Positions 52,401 to 57,999 of a DNA stretch of 64,000 nt are shown in pieces. The translations under genes and the position numbers were made by a program. Where the stretch lies: positions 6,972,930 through 7,036,929 of the forward strand of contig CM065325.1 in assembly GCA_033032175.1 (NCBI GenBank), given 5' to 3'. Source of the DNA: Saturnia japonica (lineage: Eukaryota > Arthropoda > Insecta > Lepidoptera > Saturniidae). The notes below the pieces were generated by a model. That model was not told where the DNA came from. It did not search any database and worked only from the letters and a program-made list of their open reading frames with translations. Position 1 is the stretch's first letter. Each line of letters begins with the position of its first letter.

Positions 52401-53838
52401 TGAAAGTCAGGACAGGAAACAGAGAAATCTATCATTGAAGTTACAATGTTGACAACATCATTAGAGTTATGAAATATCCCTACACCCCCTGCTCTAGTAT
52501 TCGACCGTTTAAATTTTGCGATGCAACTAATTAATATTATAACTTAATAAAAATAATTCAAAGCAGATATTTAATGACTTAATCAAATACACAAGTTATG
52601 AATAAATAATTGGAATTATCTTTTCAAAGTAATACAATTATATGATGACAGTTAATCTTGTAGAAATGCAACGATTTTATAAAATTAAAAATGAATAAAT
52701 AAATCATTAAAAACGAATAATTAAAAAAGATGTACGTATACATATTTTTATTTTCTAATCGTGTTTTGTTTTATTTTTAAATTATTATTTAATTTATATT
52801 TTTTATTGTTTTTAGAATTAATAATGTTCACTAGATTTACAGTCATATTTATTAATACTTGCTAATTTTAACAGATTTATATACATTCACTGATACTTAC
52901 AATCAAAAAGTGAGGTTAACCTCAAATAAATATTAAAATCATGCTCATACGTGTTGAATTTATAAAACGAAATATATAATCACTCTCACTTTTCTTGTAA
53001 ATTCACTTAAATTTGAATAAGTCTTTTTATTTTATCACTTTCAAATTAATATATTGTTATTCTTATTTCAAACCAAACTTCAAAACTAATATATTGTTGT
53101 TATTATTATAATATATTACATTATATTCTTTACGTCACTATACTAAACTTTGATAAAAAAGCAACATGGCGCGTAACCGAAAAACGTGACGATTTTTTTT
53201 TACACTGCTACAAAATTTCTCCCATACGTCGATAAAGAAGTTTCACTTCAACAGAAAATTATGTTTTCCAAATACCAGCATTCATTGACATCCACATCAT
53301 AATATTATATGTTGCATATGTAAGTAGACTTAAACTACCAGTGATTTTCTTTCGCATTTCAACTTTTTATTTCTATGGTTATGGTTATGGACCTCGATTT
53401 CTGGGCCACTGCGCTGCGCATACAGCAGAAAAGTAAAATATGTGTGGGCCTTCCGTACGGCAGACCTATTTTCAATATTTCTATATAATATTAGACGCCT
53501 AATGGAAACCTGGCAACGCCATATCTCCCATAATTCTTCATCAAAATTAATAATTAAAACATCATTTTAAAGCCTATTTTCCCCCTTTTGACGAGGAATA
53601 GACAAATAGTGTATGTTGTTGTAAATTTAACATAATTATAGATGGCATTCTTAATTAAATATTCAACTAACATTTAGGAGGTGTCATCTAATAACAATCT
53701 TTTAATAAAGCTAACATGACAACTCTGAGAGTGTCGTTACCCGAACTAGGCTAAGAGTCTATGCCTTAATATAAATAAATAGGTATCTAAATCAATTTAT
53801 TGTTTCAGAAAATGATCATGGCTCATGCAGCTACATAA
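19430..53838 (+). CDS. COQ6: COQ6, ubiquinone biosynthesis flavin monooxygenase (nine exons, complete)
   Basis: Exons: 19430-19601, 20576-20766, 24731-24985, 39638-39745, 40322-40492, 41937-42139, 44313-44428, 46060-46226 and 53809-53838. All junctions are GT-AG and in phase; the total is 1413 bases, or 470 residues, close to the usual COQ6 length. The basic, Ser-rich first 30 residues suit a mitochondrial presequence. GGGMVG at 45-50 is the FAD-binding GxGxxG. IGADGAN at 207-213 and [14 protein letters not shown] near 367-380 are the second and third flavin-monooxygenase motifs of the UbiH/COQ6 family. [15 protein letters not shown] and LGFGDVKEL also match the family closely. Known role: hydroxylation of the polyprenyl-benzoate ring in coenzyme Q synthesis, in the matrix-side COQ complex. 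The last exon encodes only KMIMAHAAT. The gene is stretched to 34 kb by repeats, and intron 3 (14.65 kb) hosts an antisense TRPA channel gene. Start choice: the first ATG giving a presequence; a longer upstream frame lacks an ATG. Confidence 0.95.
20939..22220 (+). mobile_element. mariner transposon with intact ends, transposase pseudogene
   Basis: The ends are inverted repeats with 18 of the first 20 bases matching (CGTCCTTACATATGAAATTG on the left) and are flanked by TA on both sides, the mariner target duplication. The 1282-bp length is typical. The plus-strand interior encodes fragments of mariner transposase: HTH region with [15 protein letters not shown] near 21240, the first catalytic Asp in [17 protein letters not shown] near 21580, KVLVSVWW in a shifted frame, and NNARPHT near 21855, where the usual Asp is Asn. 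Stops and frameshifts make it inactive. It lies in COQ6 intron 2. Confidence 0.88.
22688..23593. mobile_element. Possible element nested in the Tigger copy
   Basis: AGTGCTGGGTCGTTT near 22688 and, inverted, AGTACTGGGCGTTTT near 23593 form a candidate inverted pair. They enclose about 900 bp with a GC-rich core at 23098-23240. No flanking duplication is convincing, so this is tentative. Confidence 0.3.
23675..24180 (+). pseudogene. Tigger transposase fragment (psq-type HTH and Tc5-type HTH)
   Basis: The first frame starts with ATG at 23675 and encodes [19 protein letters not shown], then [19 protein letters not shown], a pipsqueak/CENP-B-type helix-turn-helix. It ends at a TAG at 23897-23899. 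A shifted frame then gives [20 protein letters not shown] and [13 protein letters not shown], the second HTH (Tc5/CENP-B domain). The DDE catalytic core is missing apart from a short C-terminal relic ending [12 protein letters not shown]. It is a dead gene. Confidence 0.8.
24410..24650. repeat. Non-LTR retrotransposon remnant (RTE-like tail words)
   Basis: It contains TTTGTTTGTTTGTTACTC and GTTTGTTTGAACAAGCTGAA followed by CTCTGGAGCTTCCAGTC. A related fragment with the CTCTGGAACTACCAGTTGG variant occurs at 56.93-57.18 kb. It is old and without coding potential, in COQ6 intron 2. Confidence 0.45.
25678..25683 (-). promoter_or_regulatory. Polyadenylation signal of the TRPA channel gene
   Basis: AATAAA on the minus strand lies about 42 bases past the TAA stop (25727-25725). 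With a short 3' UTR the nested gene would end about 650 bases from COQ6 exon 3. Confidence 0.5.
25725..34318 (-). CDS. pyx: TRPA-family cation channel, pyrexia-like (14 exons, complete), nested in COQ6
   Basis: Exons in transcript order: 34318-34283, 31599-31434, 30631-30409, 29918-29762, 29674-29540, 29417-29189, 29103-28858, 28731-28502, 28284-28146, 28063-27870, 27539-27380, 27271-26976, 26777-26580 and 26123-25725. All are GT-AG with matching phases, 2808 bases, 935 residues. Residues about 105-430 hold nine ankyrin repeats, eight with clear TPLHxAA cores. Six hydrophobic segments follow: S1 [19 protein letters not shown]2 [13 protein letters not shown]3 [10 protein letters not shown]4 [15 protein letters not shown]5 [17 protein letters not shown] and S6 [19 protein letters not shown] pore loop ([10 protein letters not shown]) lies between S5 and S6, and S6 ends [12 protein letters not shown]. 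The C-terminus has a basic stretch and a short coiled coil ([16 protein letters not shown]). Known role of TRPA/pyrexia: heat-gated, non-selective cation channel in sensory neuron membranes. Pyrexia is preferred over painless or TRPA1 from the repeat number, total length and the [14 protein letters not shown] segment after S6; that subtype call needs a phylogeny. Confidence 0.9.
26340..26490 (+). repeat. Degenerate dispersed repeat in TRPA intron 13
   Basis: TTTCCTCACAATGTTTTCTT followed by TTGAACCTGCAG and TCTAACTATTTAGCTACCACGG resembles the end of a common lepidopteran repeat. A related variant (TTTCCTGACGATGTTTTCCT) occurs at about 55.2 kb. It is heavily decayed. Confidence 0.4.
27573..27752. 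repeat. RTE-like retrotransposon 3' remnant
   Basis: It contains CTAGTCGTGTCCCACGGTTT and TCAAGTCAATCGCTCC followed by ATAGTTTCGGAGATC and an ATATTTGTATAGAT end. These words are familiar from lepidopteran RTE-type 3' ends. It lies in TRPA intron 10. Confidence 0.5.
30868..31335. repeat. Non-LTR retrotransposon 3' remnant
   Basis: It has ATATATATAGAAGATTAGCT, CCGTGGCTTCGCTCACGTGG, GTCAAAATCGGTCCAACCG, TTTCGGAGATTACC and AACAAACAGACAGACTGAC in order, ending in an A-rich stretch. This is the typical 3' UTR arrangement of CR1/RTE-like elements in Lepidoptera. It occupies TRPA intron 2. Confidence 0.6.
32701..32886 (+). CDS. Small ORF of unknown function inside TRPA intron 1
   Basis: The ORF has ATG start and TAG stop with 61 residues of mixed, protein-like composition and a predicted helical character ([17 protein letters not shown]). 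A GT donor-like site (ACG then GTAAAAC) occurs near 32866 that would leave the first 55 codons. An acceptor-like TAG at 33438 joins in phase to a short tail ending at about 33522, giving an alternative spliced product. It lies antisense to the channel gene and sense to COQ6. I do not recognise the product. It could be a nested gene or chance. Confidence 0.3.
   Translation: MGITFCDLERIEFIEKIKPILHELEAFKDFNKQCELSQFEILTYINTYQKIIRTVKQQIIV
33454..33669 (+). CDS. Small basic ORF of unknown function inside TRPA intron 1
   Basis: 71 residues, very basic (repeated [18 protein letters not shown]), beginning with ATG and ending in TAA. It is preceded by a pyrimidine-containing stretch and TAG that could act as an acceptor, so it may be a downstream exon. 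Its phase does not match the ORF at 32701 directly, so a joint model would need another exon. No family is recognised. Confidence 0.25.
   Translation: MKLKCGPPLRYPLSNKKKSKSVHKQKSNGITSQKNTFELSNRSLSLKSDIKRTKPHKRFSALIALFRSIRE
34319..35600. other. COQ6 intron 3, upstream flank of the TRPA gene
   Basis: AT-rich sequence that should hold the promoter and any non-coding 5' exon of the minus-strand channel gene. I see no clear core promoter motif, no coding region and no recognisable repeat. Confidence 0.4.
35615..35720. repeat. Retrotransposon-tail remnant
   Basis: AATTCGGTTCAGCTGATTGG, then CCATAGACAGACACACAG and AACACCCCTCTGTCTGCGTC, is the kind of 3' UTR sequence seen beside lepidopteran non-LTR elements. 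The overlapping minus ORF is incidental. Confidence 0.4.
36385..36650. repeat. Dispersed repeat family P, copy 2
   Basis: This is the second copy of the repeat at 15709-15990: CGACTGGATCGCGACCATC, CCCGTCATAGTGATTCG, GGCCAGCATGACAGCGG, TGTGGTCGCCATT and ATCTGCACTGTGC. It is in the same orientation, in COQ6 intron 3. Confidence 0.6.
38203..38336. mobile_element. Harbinger-like MITE
   Basis: A 134-bp element with inverted ends (AGGCCGATTTTTCAATAACC and, inverted, GGGCCGATTATTCAATCGCC; 16 of 20 match). Three-base TAA repeats lie on both sides, as expected for PIF/Harbinger insertions. It is non-coding. Confidence 0.6.
38680..39000. repeat. Dispersed lepidopteran-type repeat
   Basis: AGCGCAAGATCTGTCTGATAG, GTAAGCGGCTACCGTAGCC, GTAATACCATAGGTATCAC and AGCGCGTTGCCGACCTTAAA in order resemble a widespread lepidopteran repeat body. 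A tandem-like pair of CCTCACCGCAG and CTTACTCACCGCAGG segments follows. Boundaries are uncertain. Confidence 0.45.
39058..39592 (+). repeat. SINE family B copy split by an A-tailed insertion
   Basis: The head and first part of the body are at 39058-39175 (A box TGGCTCAGTTGTAG, B box GTTCGAAACC). The body resumes at about 39410 with AGCATGGTGGTAGG and ends near 39592. Between them is about 235 bp ending in an (AAAT)n run, apparently a second short retroelement tail. It ends about 45 bases before COQ6 exon 4. Confidence 0.65.
40031..40237. repeat. Palindrome-rich MITE-like sequence
   Basis: The left side AGACACTCTTGTGTGCAAAT and the inverted right side AGACTAGGTGTGTACGAAT resemble each other. 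The interior is built of repeated ATTCGAATAATTCG-type palindromes. The minus ORF through it is a by-product. It lies in COQ6 intron 4. Confidence 0.4.
40598..40760 (-). repeat. Retrotransposon family R tail fragment
   Basis: ACAGGGCCCTGGAGCCTCAC, TTTTTATAGCTTCACTGTGG and CGAGCGCTTAAGGCATTCAG match the element at 5484-6235 and the copy at 15.5 kb. It begins with a short T run, as the tail of a minus-strand copy would. COQ6 intron 5. Confidence 0.6.
41561..41813 (-). repeat. tRNA-derived SINE, family A, copy 2
   Basis: The head at the right end, read on the minus strand, has a GCCTCATTAGCCTAGTGG block and a GGTTCGATTCC B box. The body matches copy 1 closely. Flanking AAAATATAACATTC and AAAATATGGCATTG agree at 11 of 14, a probable target duplication. 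The ORFs here are incidental. COQ6 intron 5. Confidence 0.78.
42350..42595 (+). repeat. SINE family B, partial copy
   Basis: It has TTTTGGTGAAGGAAAACATC, AACACGCTGGTGGGGTA, CTGTCGCTAAACACCTATAG, TTGAGAGCCAGTTTTCCCAC and the end AACATCAGGTGAGATTGTGG. It lacks most of the tRNA head. COQ6 intron 6. Confidence 0.7.
42660..44300. other. COQ6 intron 6, no further feature recognised
   Basis: AT-rich sequence with short A/T runs. Near 44226 a TAAATTTCACACTGCGGAAA word also occurs near 19835 (AAATTTCACACTGTGGAAAT), suggesting a small shared repeat. No coding region is seen. Confidence 0.35.
45579..45695 (+). pseudogene. 38-residue N-terminal ORF, probable tyrosine-recombinase (Crypton-like) element remnant
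   Basis: The ORF starts with ATG and encodes [20 protein letters not shown] followed by [11 protein letters not shown], then a TGA. I associate this N-terminus with abundant insect tyrosine-recombinase-like transposon proteins; that link is from memory of the family, not from anything else in the sequence. The rest of the recombinase is absent: the downstream 250 bp are non-coding and contain a hairpin. This would be a non-autonomous, internally deleted copy. COQ6 intron 7. Confidence 0.45.
45755..45837. repeat. Imperfect hairpin with TTGGTGATTACCG arms
   Basis: TTGGTGATTACCG near 45755 pairs exactly with CGGTAATCACCAA near 45825. About 57 bases separate the arms. It probably belongs to the 3' part of the Crypton-like remnant just upstream. 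Confidence 0.6.
46955..48020 (-). pseudogene. mariner transposase pseudogene
   Basis: The minus strand encodes, in shifted frames, an N-terminal HTH region ([20 protein letters not shown], about 47800-47740), the first catalytic motif [16 protein letters not shown] (about 47525-47475), a degenerate second one (HHDTTHQH, about 47255), and the third in [14 protein letters not shown] (about 47200-47160), ending with [13 protein letters not shown]. Several frameshifts and a stop separate them. The catalytic Asp spacing region is recognisable as the DD34D mariner type. Clean terminal repeats were not found. COQ6 intron 8. Confidence 0.88.
48021..49600. other. COQ6 intron 8 segment, no feature recognised
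   Basis: Moderately GC-rich patches occur (for example 48150-48420 and 48860-49120, the latter with TCCGTAAGC and an inverted GCTTACGGA nearby) that look like decayed mobile DNA, but no ends or coding motifs could be assigned. Confidence 0.35.
49603..50024. mobile_element. MITE with CCCCACTGACTAA inverted ends
   Basis: The left end TAGAGGTCCCCACTGACTAA and, inverted, the right end TAAGGGCCCCACTGACTAAT share a perfect 13-base core. The 422-bp interior is rich in CGGCAG/CTGCCGG palindromes and has no transposase. No clear target duplication was seen, so the superfamily is undecided. COQ6 intron 8. Confidence 0.65.
50950..51200 (-). repeat. Retrotransposon family R fragment
   Basis: TTGACAGCTTCAACGGGCTT, GGGAGCGAGCGCGGAAAGC, AAAGTGACCGAACCTCGGTT, CTGACTAATTCCCTATC and CCTTCTGGGAGGATGGAAG follow the order of the element at 5484-6235. 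It is the longest of the old copies. COQ6 intron 8. Confidence 0.65.
51726..53252 (-). mobile_element. Element with inverted ends carrying an endonuclease remnant
   Basis: AGAAGTGAAACTTCTTTAC near 51726 and its inverse (GTAAAGAAGTTTCACTTC-like, 53231-53249) bound about 1.53 kb in COQ6 intron 8. Inside, on the minus strand, is an endonuclease/exonuclease/phosphatase-type fragment, listed separately. The right-hand part (52.6-53.2 kb) is AT-rich and resembles a 5' UTR. Such nucleases occur in non-LTR retrotransposons and in Helentron-type Helitrons. Inverted ends do not fit a plain LINE, so a Helentron-like or composite element is considered. No helicase, Rep or reverse transcriptase is present. 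Confidence 0.5.
51983..52530 (-). pseudogene. EEP-family endonuclease fragment
   Basis: The open minus-strand frame reads [14 protein letters not shown] near 52525, then [11 protein letters not shown], then the diagnostic [12 protein letters not shown] (catalytic Asp/Asn of the exonuclease-endonuclease-phosphatase fold), then [14 protein letters not shown] before a stop. The N-terminal catalytic Asn/Glu part and the final SDH-type His motif are missing. It looks like a truncated mobile-element protein and not a host gene. Confidence 0.65.
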
Positions 53839-53966
53839 TGGAAATTATTCAACGGGCATTCAACCGTGTTTTCATTAACGAGTTTAGTTCATAAAAACCA
53901 GAATTATCCTGTTACGTGTGTAATTTTAAGTAATACCTTTATGTAAAAGCTAGGTTCTTGATGTAC

Positions 53967-53972
53967 AATAAA
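53967..53972 (+). promoter_or_regulatory. Polyadenylation signal of COQ6
   Basis: AATAAA lies about 130 bases after the COQ6 stop codon on the same strand. Confidence 0.5.
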
Positions 53973-55060
53973 TGTATAAACTACATATAACTCAAATATA
54001 TTTCTGTTTGAAAAAATCTGGTGAGTTTTACTTCAATCCTTATTGTTTTTCGCAATCGCGGTTCCTTTTAGTGTATTCTGCCTTGTTTCTTAAATATATC
54101 ATGAATTCAGATAATAATTATATAATAAAAAGTTCAAATTATTATTATAATTCAATGCCTATTTCAGGATATTTTAAAGTCAAGTAACGACTGTTTACAA
54201 GTTATAATAATTATATAGCAGTTAGATCTATATACAAATGTACTCTGTGGTTAAATGTCTGTTGTTGGCATTAAGGGCGACATGCACCAAAAAATAATAA
54301 TTTCGTTTTAACTTAAATTCAGTTGATTTGTGTCAAAATGTATGCAACTGTGAATCTTAGATCAGATCTTTGAGATCTTAAATCATGATTTAAGCCTTTG
54401 GAAAGTTCAACGTAAGATTTAAAAAAACATATCTTACTCATGACAAGCAATTTTAAAAATAGACTTGCTATGCCCCACTGTTTCTTTCACTCGTGTTAAT
54501 TTTATCCAAGAAACACCGCGCCGCCAACGCACCCGTGTAACCTATCATAATATTGTTCTTACTTCCCGCAAAAATAACATGCTATAGGGTAAAAATTAAC
54601 TTCATAAAGTTGTCTTTACGATAAACTAATTTTTATTCGTAAGAATTAATATGCCATGCTTAAAAATAATGTTCATGTTTAAGAAATAGGCATAATAAGC
54701 TATTGCAGACTTCTTTTTAGATATTCTAAAGGTCAATATTTTTGTAGAACATTGTATTATTAATTATATTATTATTAACCATTACACCAGCACACGCGAA
54801 TAAAGCCGTTCGGGAGGGCTTTCACTTCCGACTTACTAAAATCAATATTTAGGGCTAGCTGAGGGTTGTAGCCTAATCCTAAATAGCTTACACTATTCCT
54901 CGTGAATTTGGCGATCATATACAATAAAAATTTGTCGAATCCGACTGATAGTTCCAGAGATTAGCGTGTTATACACTTGGTTGGTAATACAAGCAATAAT
55001 AGCAATTCTGATTTGGGTCATCTCCAGGCGCAAATCTAAGGGGGCACATAGGGGCTATTA
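53973..55060. other. Intergenic sequence downstream of COQ6, no gene seen
   Basis: AT-rich. The 71-residue ORF at 53972-54187 overlaps the COQ6 polyadenylation signal and has no family motif. A block at 54555-54730 (CATAAAGTTGTCTTTACG, AAGAATTAATATGCCATGC, TAAAAATAATGTTCATG) resembles 60.68-60.85 kb and is an old dispersed repeat. Confidence 0.4.
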
Positions 55061-55068
55061 TAATAATA

Positions 55069-55270
55069 ATATTAGCCTGTATGTGACCCACTGCTGAGCT
55101 AAAAACCTCTTCCTGAGAGAAGCCTAATCACGATGCCAGCCAACAACAAGCCGAGAAATCCAATTTACAATCCAGTCCAATTCTACATTTTTATAAGAAA
55201 ATTTCTCAAGCGTTCAGGTTTCCTGACGATGTTTTCCTTCGCCATGAGCAGACCATAAGCCGACCATAAG
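55069..55270 (+). repeat. Degenerate dispersed lepidopteran-type repeat
   Basis: TAGCCTGTATGTGACCCACT, GCTGAGCTAAAAACCTCTTC, and AGGTTTCCTGACGATGTTTT followed by CCTTCGCC match in order a very common lepidopteran repeat whose end also appears near 26.36 kb. Heavily mutated and non-coding. Confidence 0.5.
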
Positions 55271-55515
55271 CCGATAGTGTTACCAAATTCAAATTAGTAA
55301 ATGGACCTACTCGTACCTACGCGAATTTCGAAAAATTAGTTTGTACATGCCACATCGAATGGCTACAACATTATGCGCTGCGTCTATGACTCTAAACAAC
55401 TCGCTATGATCCCCCTCCCAAGATAAATATAATTTTCCTTTGTTGTCGATAATAAAATTGTATTTATTTAAAACTTTTTTTGTAATGTGTTCAATGTTGA
55501 ATCTTTGAAAAACTG

Positions 55516-55820
55516 AAATCTATGACCCTCGAAACTTAAAACTCTAGATACAAACCTGGTCAGTGGTCACCCTATATTGCGTGGTAACCAGAGATCAATA
55601 CTGAGGTAACCATGGTGATAAGAATTACTGACATGCGCAGAAACGGCGAGGAGGCCATTATAGACACAAAACTTCAATATATACCCCCCACCAAACTTAA
55701 AATGTAGATCCAAGTCTAGTTACCCGATATAGCTTGGTAAGTAGAGATCAATACTGAGGTAACCATGGTGATAAGAATTACTGACATGCGCAGAAACGAC
55801 GAAGAGGCCATAATACATAC
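55516..55820. repeat. Tandem duplication, about 153-bp unit
   Basis: 55591-55662 and 55744-55815 match at 69 of 72 bases, 153 bases apart. The sequence before each (CGAAACTTAAAACTCTAGAT and CAAACTTAAAATGTAGATCC) is related but much more diverged, so the whole unit appears duplicated with uneven divergence. Confidence 0.75.
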
Positions 55821-56179
55821 AGTACATTTTGTTATATCTTTTTTCCTTTAGAGTGTATCAAATATAAATCTGTATACCAGAGTTAAATTATCCTAAGTCC
55901 ATTTATAATATTTGAATAGCTTTAAAAAAACTACTCTCGAAGAAAAACTAAAATAGTATTCAGAATTTCACAACATTCATAAAAAATTGTAGACCACTGA
56001 CGTACGTGAATAATGTATACTGTATAATTAGCTAAATGTGACTTATAGCCTCCGATATACATTAAACAGAAATATACACAGTACACAGTATAATACACAG
56101 TAGAAAAAATACAGAGAGAGCATTTACATAAAATATCGTTTCCACGTTTTACTTTAAACCAAGTTCGGTGAAGCTGTAA

Positions 56180-56540
56180 AAGTCACAACGGCTAACAGTA
56201 TAGTCAGATCTAAAAAAAATTTACTTTCAATTGGTTTTTGCCTGTCTGGATGTATTTTGTATGTCTGGATTTAACTCAAAAACCGTTCGACCAATTCTTA
56301 TAAAATTTTGTACACGGGTAGCTTATGGTATTGGTCAATTGATAGGATACAAGAATTTTTAATATTATTTATAGAAATCCTAAAAAAAATTTGTTAAAAA
56401 AAAATTTTCGTTAATTCTTAACCGATTTTGATGAAATTTTGTACACGGGAAGTATAAGCCATTCCGTGAATGATGGGCGATGAGAATATTCAATAACATT
56501 TCTAGGAATAAAAAAATAATTTCCAAGAATTTAACAAATC
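56180..56540. repeat. Retrotransposon-tail remnant with internal repeat
   Basis: TCAAAAACCGTTCGACCAAT and TTATAAAATTTTGTACACGG recur about 110 bases later as TTCTTAACCGATTTTGATG and AAATTTTGTACACGGGAAG. Such wording is typical of non-LTR element 3' UTRs. Confidence 0.45.
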
Positions 56541-56924
56541 GTAAATTCTTTAATAATTTTATTATTATTTAAGTTTAATGATTCTTATGACTTGTATTGA
56601 TAATATGAAACATTCGAAAAACAAAAATTCCTGATATTTTGCTAAGTTTTTATGCATAAAATATGACATTGAATTTTTCTGTATCAAGTTGCCCCACTTC
56701 CCCCTACTTGATAATTTATTGTCCGCTGAATCGGTTCTATATAAATGAGGTGATTTTTTGAAAAACTATCCCAAGTGATGATAGATGTGATAAGTTTATA
56801 GCGATTGGTAAAGAACATAATATAAAAATCATCAAAATAAAAAAAAAATACTAGTCAACACTCAGCGGTAGATAAAAGTAGCGGGTAAAGTGCATCACGG
56901 GGTAGAGTGGATTATTTGACATCT

Positions 56925-57180
56925 GTACTAATAATTTAATAAAGCGTAAAAGTTTTTTGTTTGTTTGTTTAAACACGCTCTCTGGAACTACCAGTTGGAT
57001 TCGAAAAATTCTTTTTGTATATGATAGCCAGACTCTCGAGGAATAGTATAGGCTATCTAAAAATTAAAATAATTTGTACTTGCGGGAACAACAATTATGA
57101 TAGATTACATGGGTGCGTTGGCGGCACGGTGTTTGTCGGATAAAATTATCACGGGTGAAACCGTGGGGCACAGCTAGTAG
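56925..57180. repeat. Non-LTR retrotransposon 3' remnant
   Basis: TTTTTTGTTTGTTTGTTTAA, CGCTCTCTGGAACTACCAG, GATTCGAAAAATTCTTTTTG, ATAGTATAGGCTATC and ATCACGGGTGAAACCGTGGG with a final ACAGCTAGTAG follow the usual order of these lepidopteran elements. Related to 24.41-24.65 kb. Confidence 0.6.
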
Positions 57181-57184
57181 CTTA

Positions 57185-57340
57185 TATTATGCATACGAAA
57201 ATGAACAAACGCTTGGTTACTGGTCTTCCAGACCCCCCTGTTTGCTTGTACACAAGGCGGGGCGCGGGGCGCCCAGCAGCGCCGCGCCGCCGACGCGACG
57301 ATACATTGGCTAAGCGGGAGGCTGCGCTAAGCTCACTGTC
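57185..57340. other. GC-rich patch
   Basis: A strongly GC-rich island (GGCGGGGCGCGGGGCGCCC and GCCGCGCCGCCGACGCGACG) stands in AT-rich surroundings. ORFs on the plus strand run through it but lack recognisable motifs. Possibly part of a mobile element; not assigned. Confidence 0.4.
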
Positions 57341-57774
57341 AAATAAAAAGTATTTTTTTCATGTTTTAATTTTGTTTTATCTTGAAATGAGTATGAAATC
57401 TGAACACCTATTCAGGTATTCCTTAAATATTGGTAGGTACTTCTTATGTCCTTTATAAACTGTTTTGTTTGGTTTTGATCGTTATATAGGTACTTAGTTA
57501 ATTTTGAAATAAAAGGTTGAAAATATTAATATGCAGCCAAAGTTACAGGTAAGAGGAATGGGATGACTGAGCTTAGTTTTCTTAATCTGACAAAATATTT
57601 TACATTCCAAACATTCCAGATATTGGCACAATAGCGCTGCAAGATATCGAGATGATATGATATGATATCTGAAGGAAGAGAAATCAAAGCATGTACCACC
57701 ACTTCGATTAAGTTTTAAAAAAATAATAATTTACAACTTTGGCGTTTGTGCCACTATCTTACCTAATTAATAAG

Positions 57775-57975
57775 TGACGATGTGGCCAAAGATGGCAACA
57801 TGCTATACCTATTAAAGTACGAGTATTGGCTCTCAAGCGTGCCGGAACACACCTATAGGTGTCCATGGCGACAAATTTTCAACTTGAGGGTTGTAGCTAG
57901 CTAGCTAGGCGCTGAGCATTAATGCAAAATTTTCTAATTAGAAAAAACCCTACCACGACGCTTTGGTTGCATCAC
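57775..57975 (-). repeat. SINE family B, partial copy
   Basis: On the plus strand GACGATGTGGCCAAAGATGG, TTGGCTCTCAAGCGTGCC, ACACACCTATAGGTGTCC and GCGACAAATTTTCAACTTG are the reverse complement of the family body. The tRNA head is lost. Confidence 0.7.
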
Positions 57976-57999
57976 CGTGTTTACTTATTTGCCTATAGG

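Noticed and set aside
57113..57458. Two overlapping plus ORFs through a GC-rich patch
   Set aside because: They start in a retrotransposon tail and gain length only from the low stop density of the GC-rich stretch.
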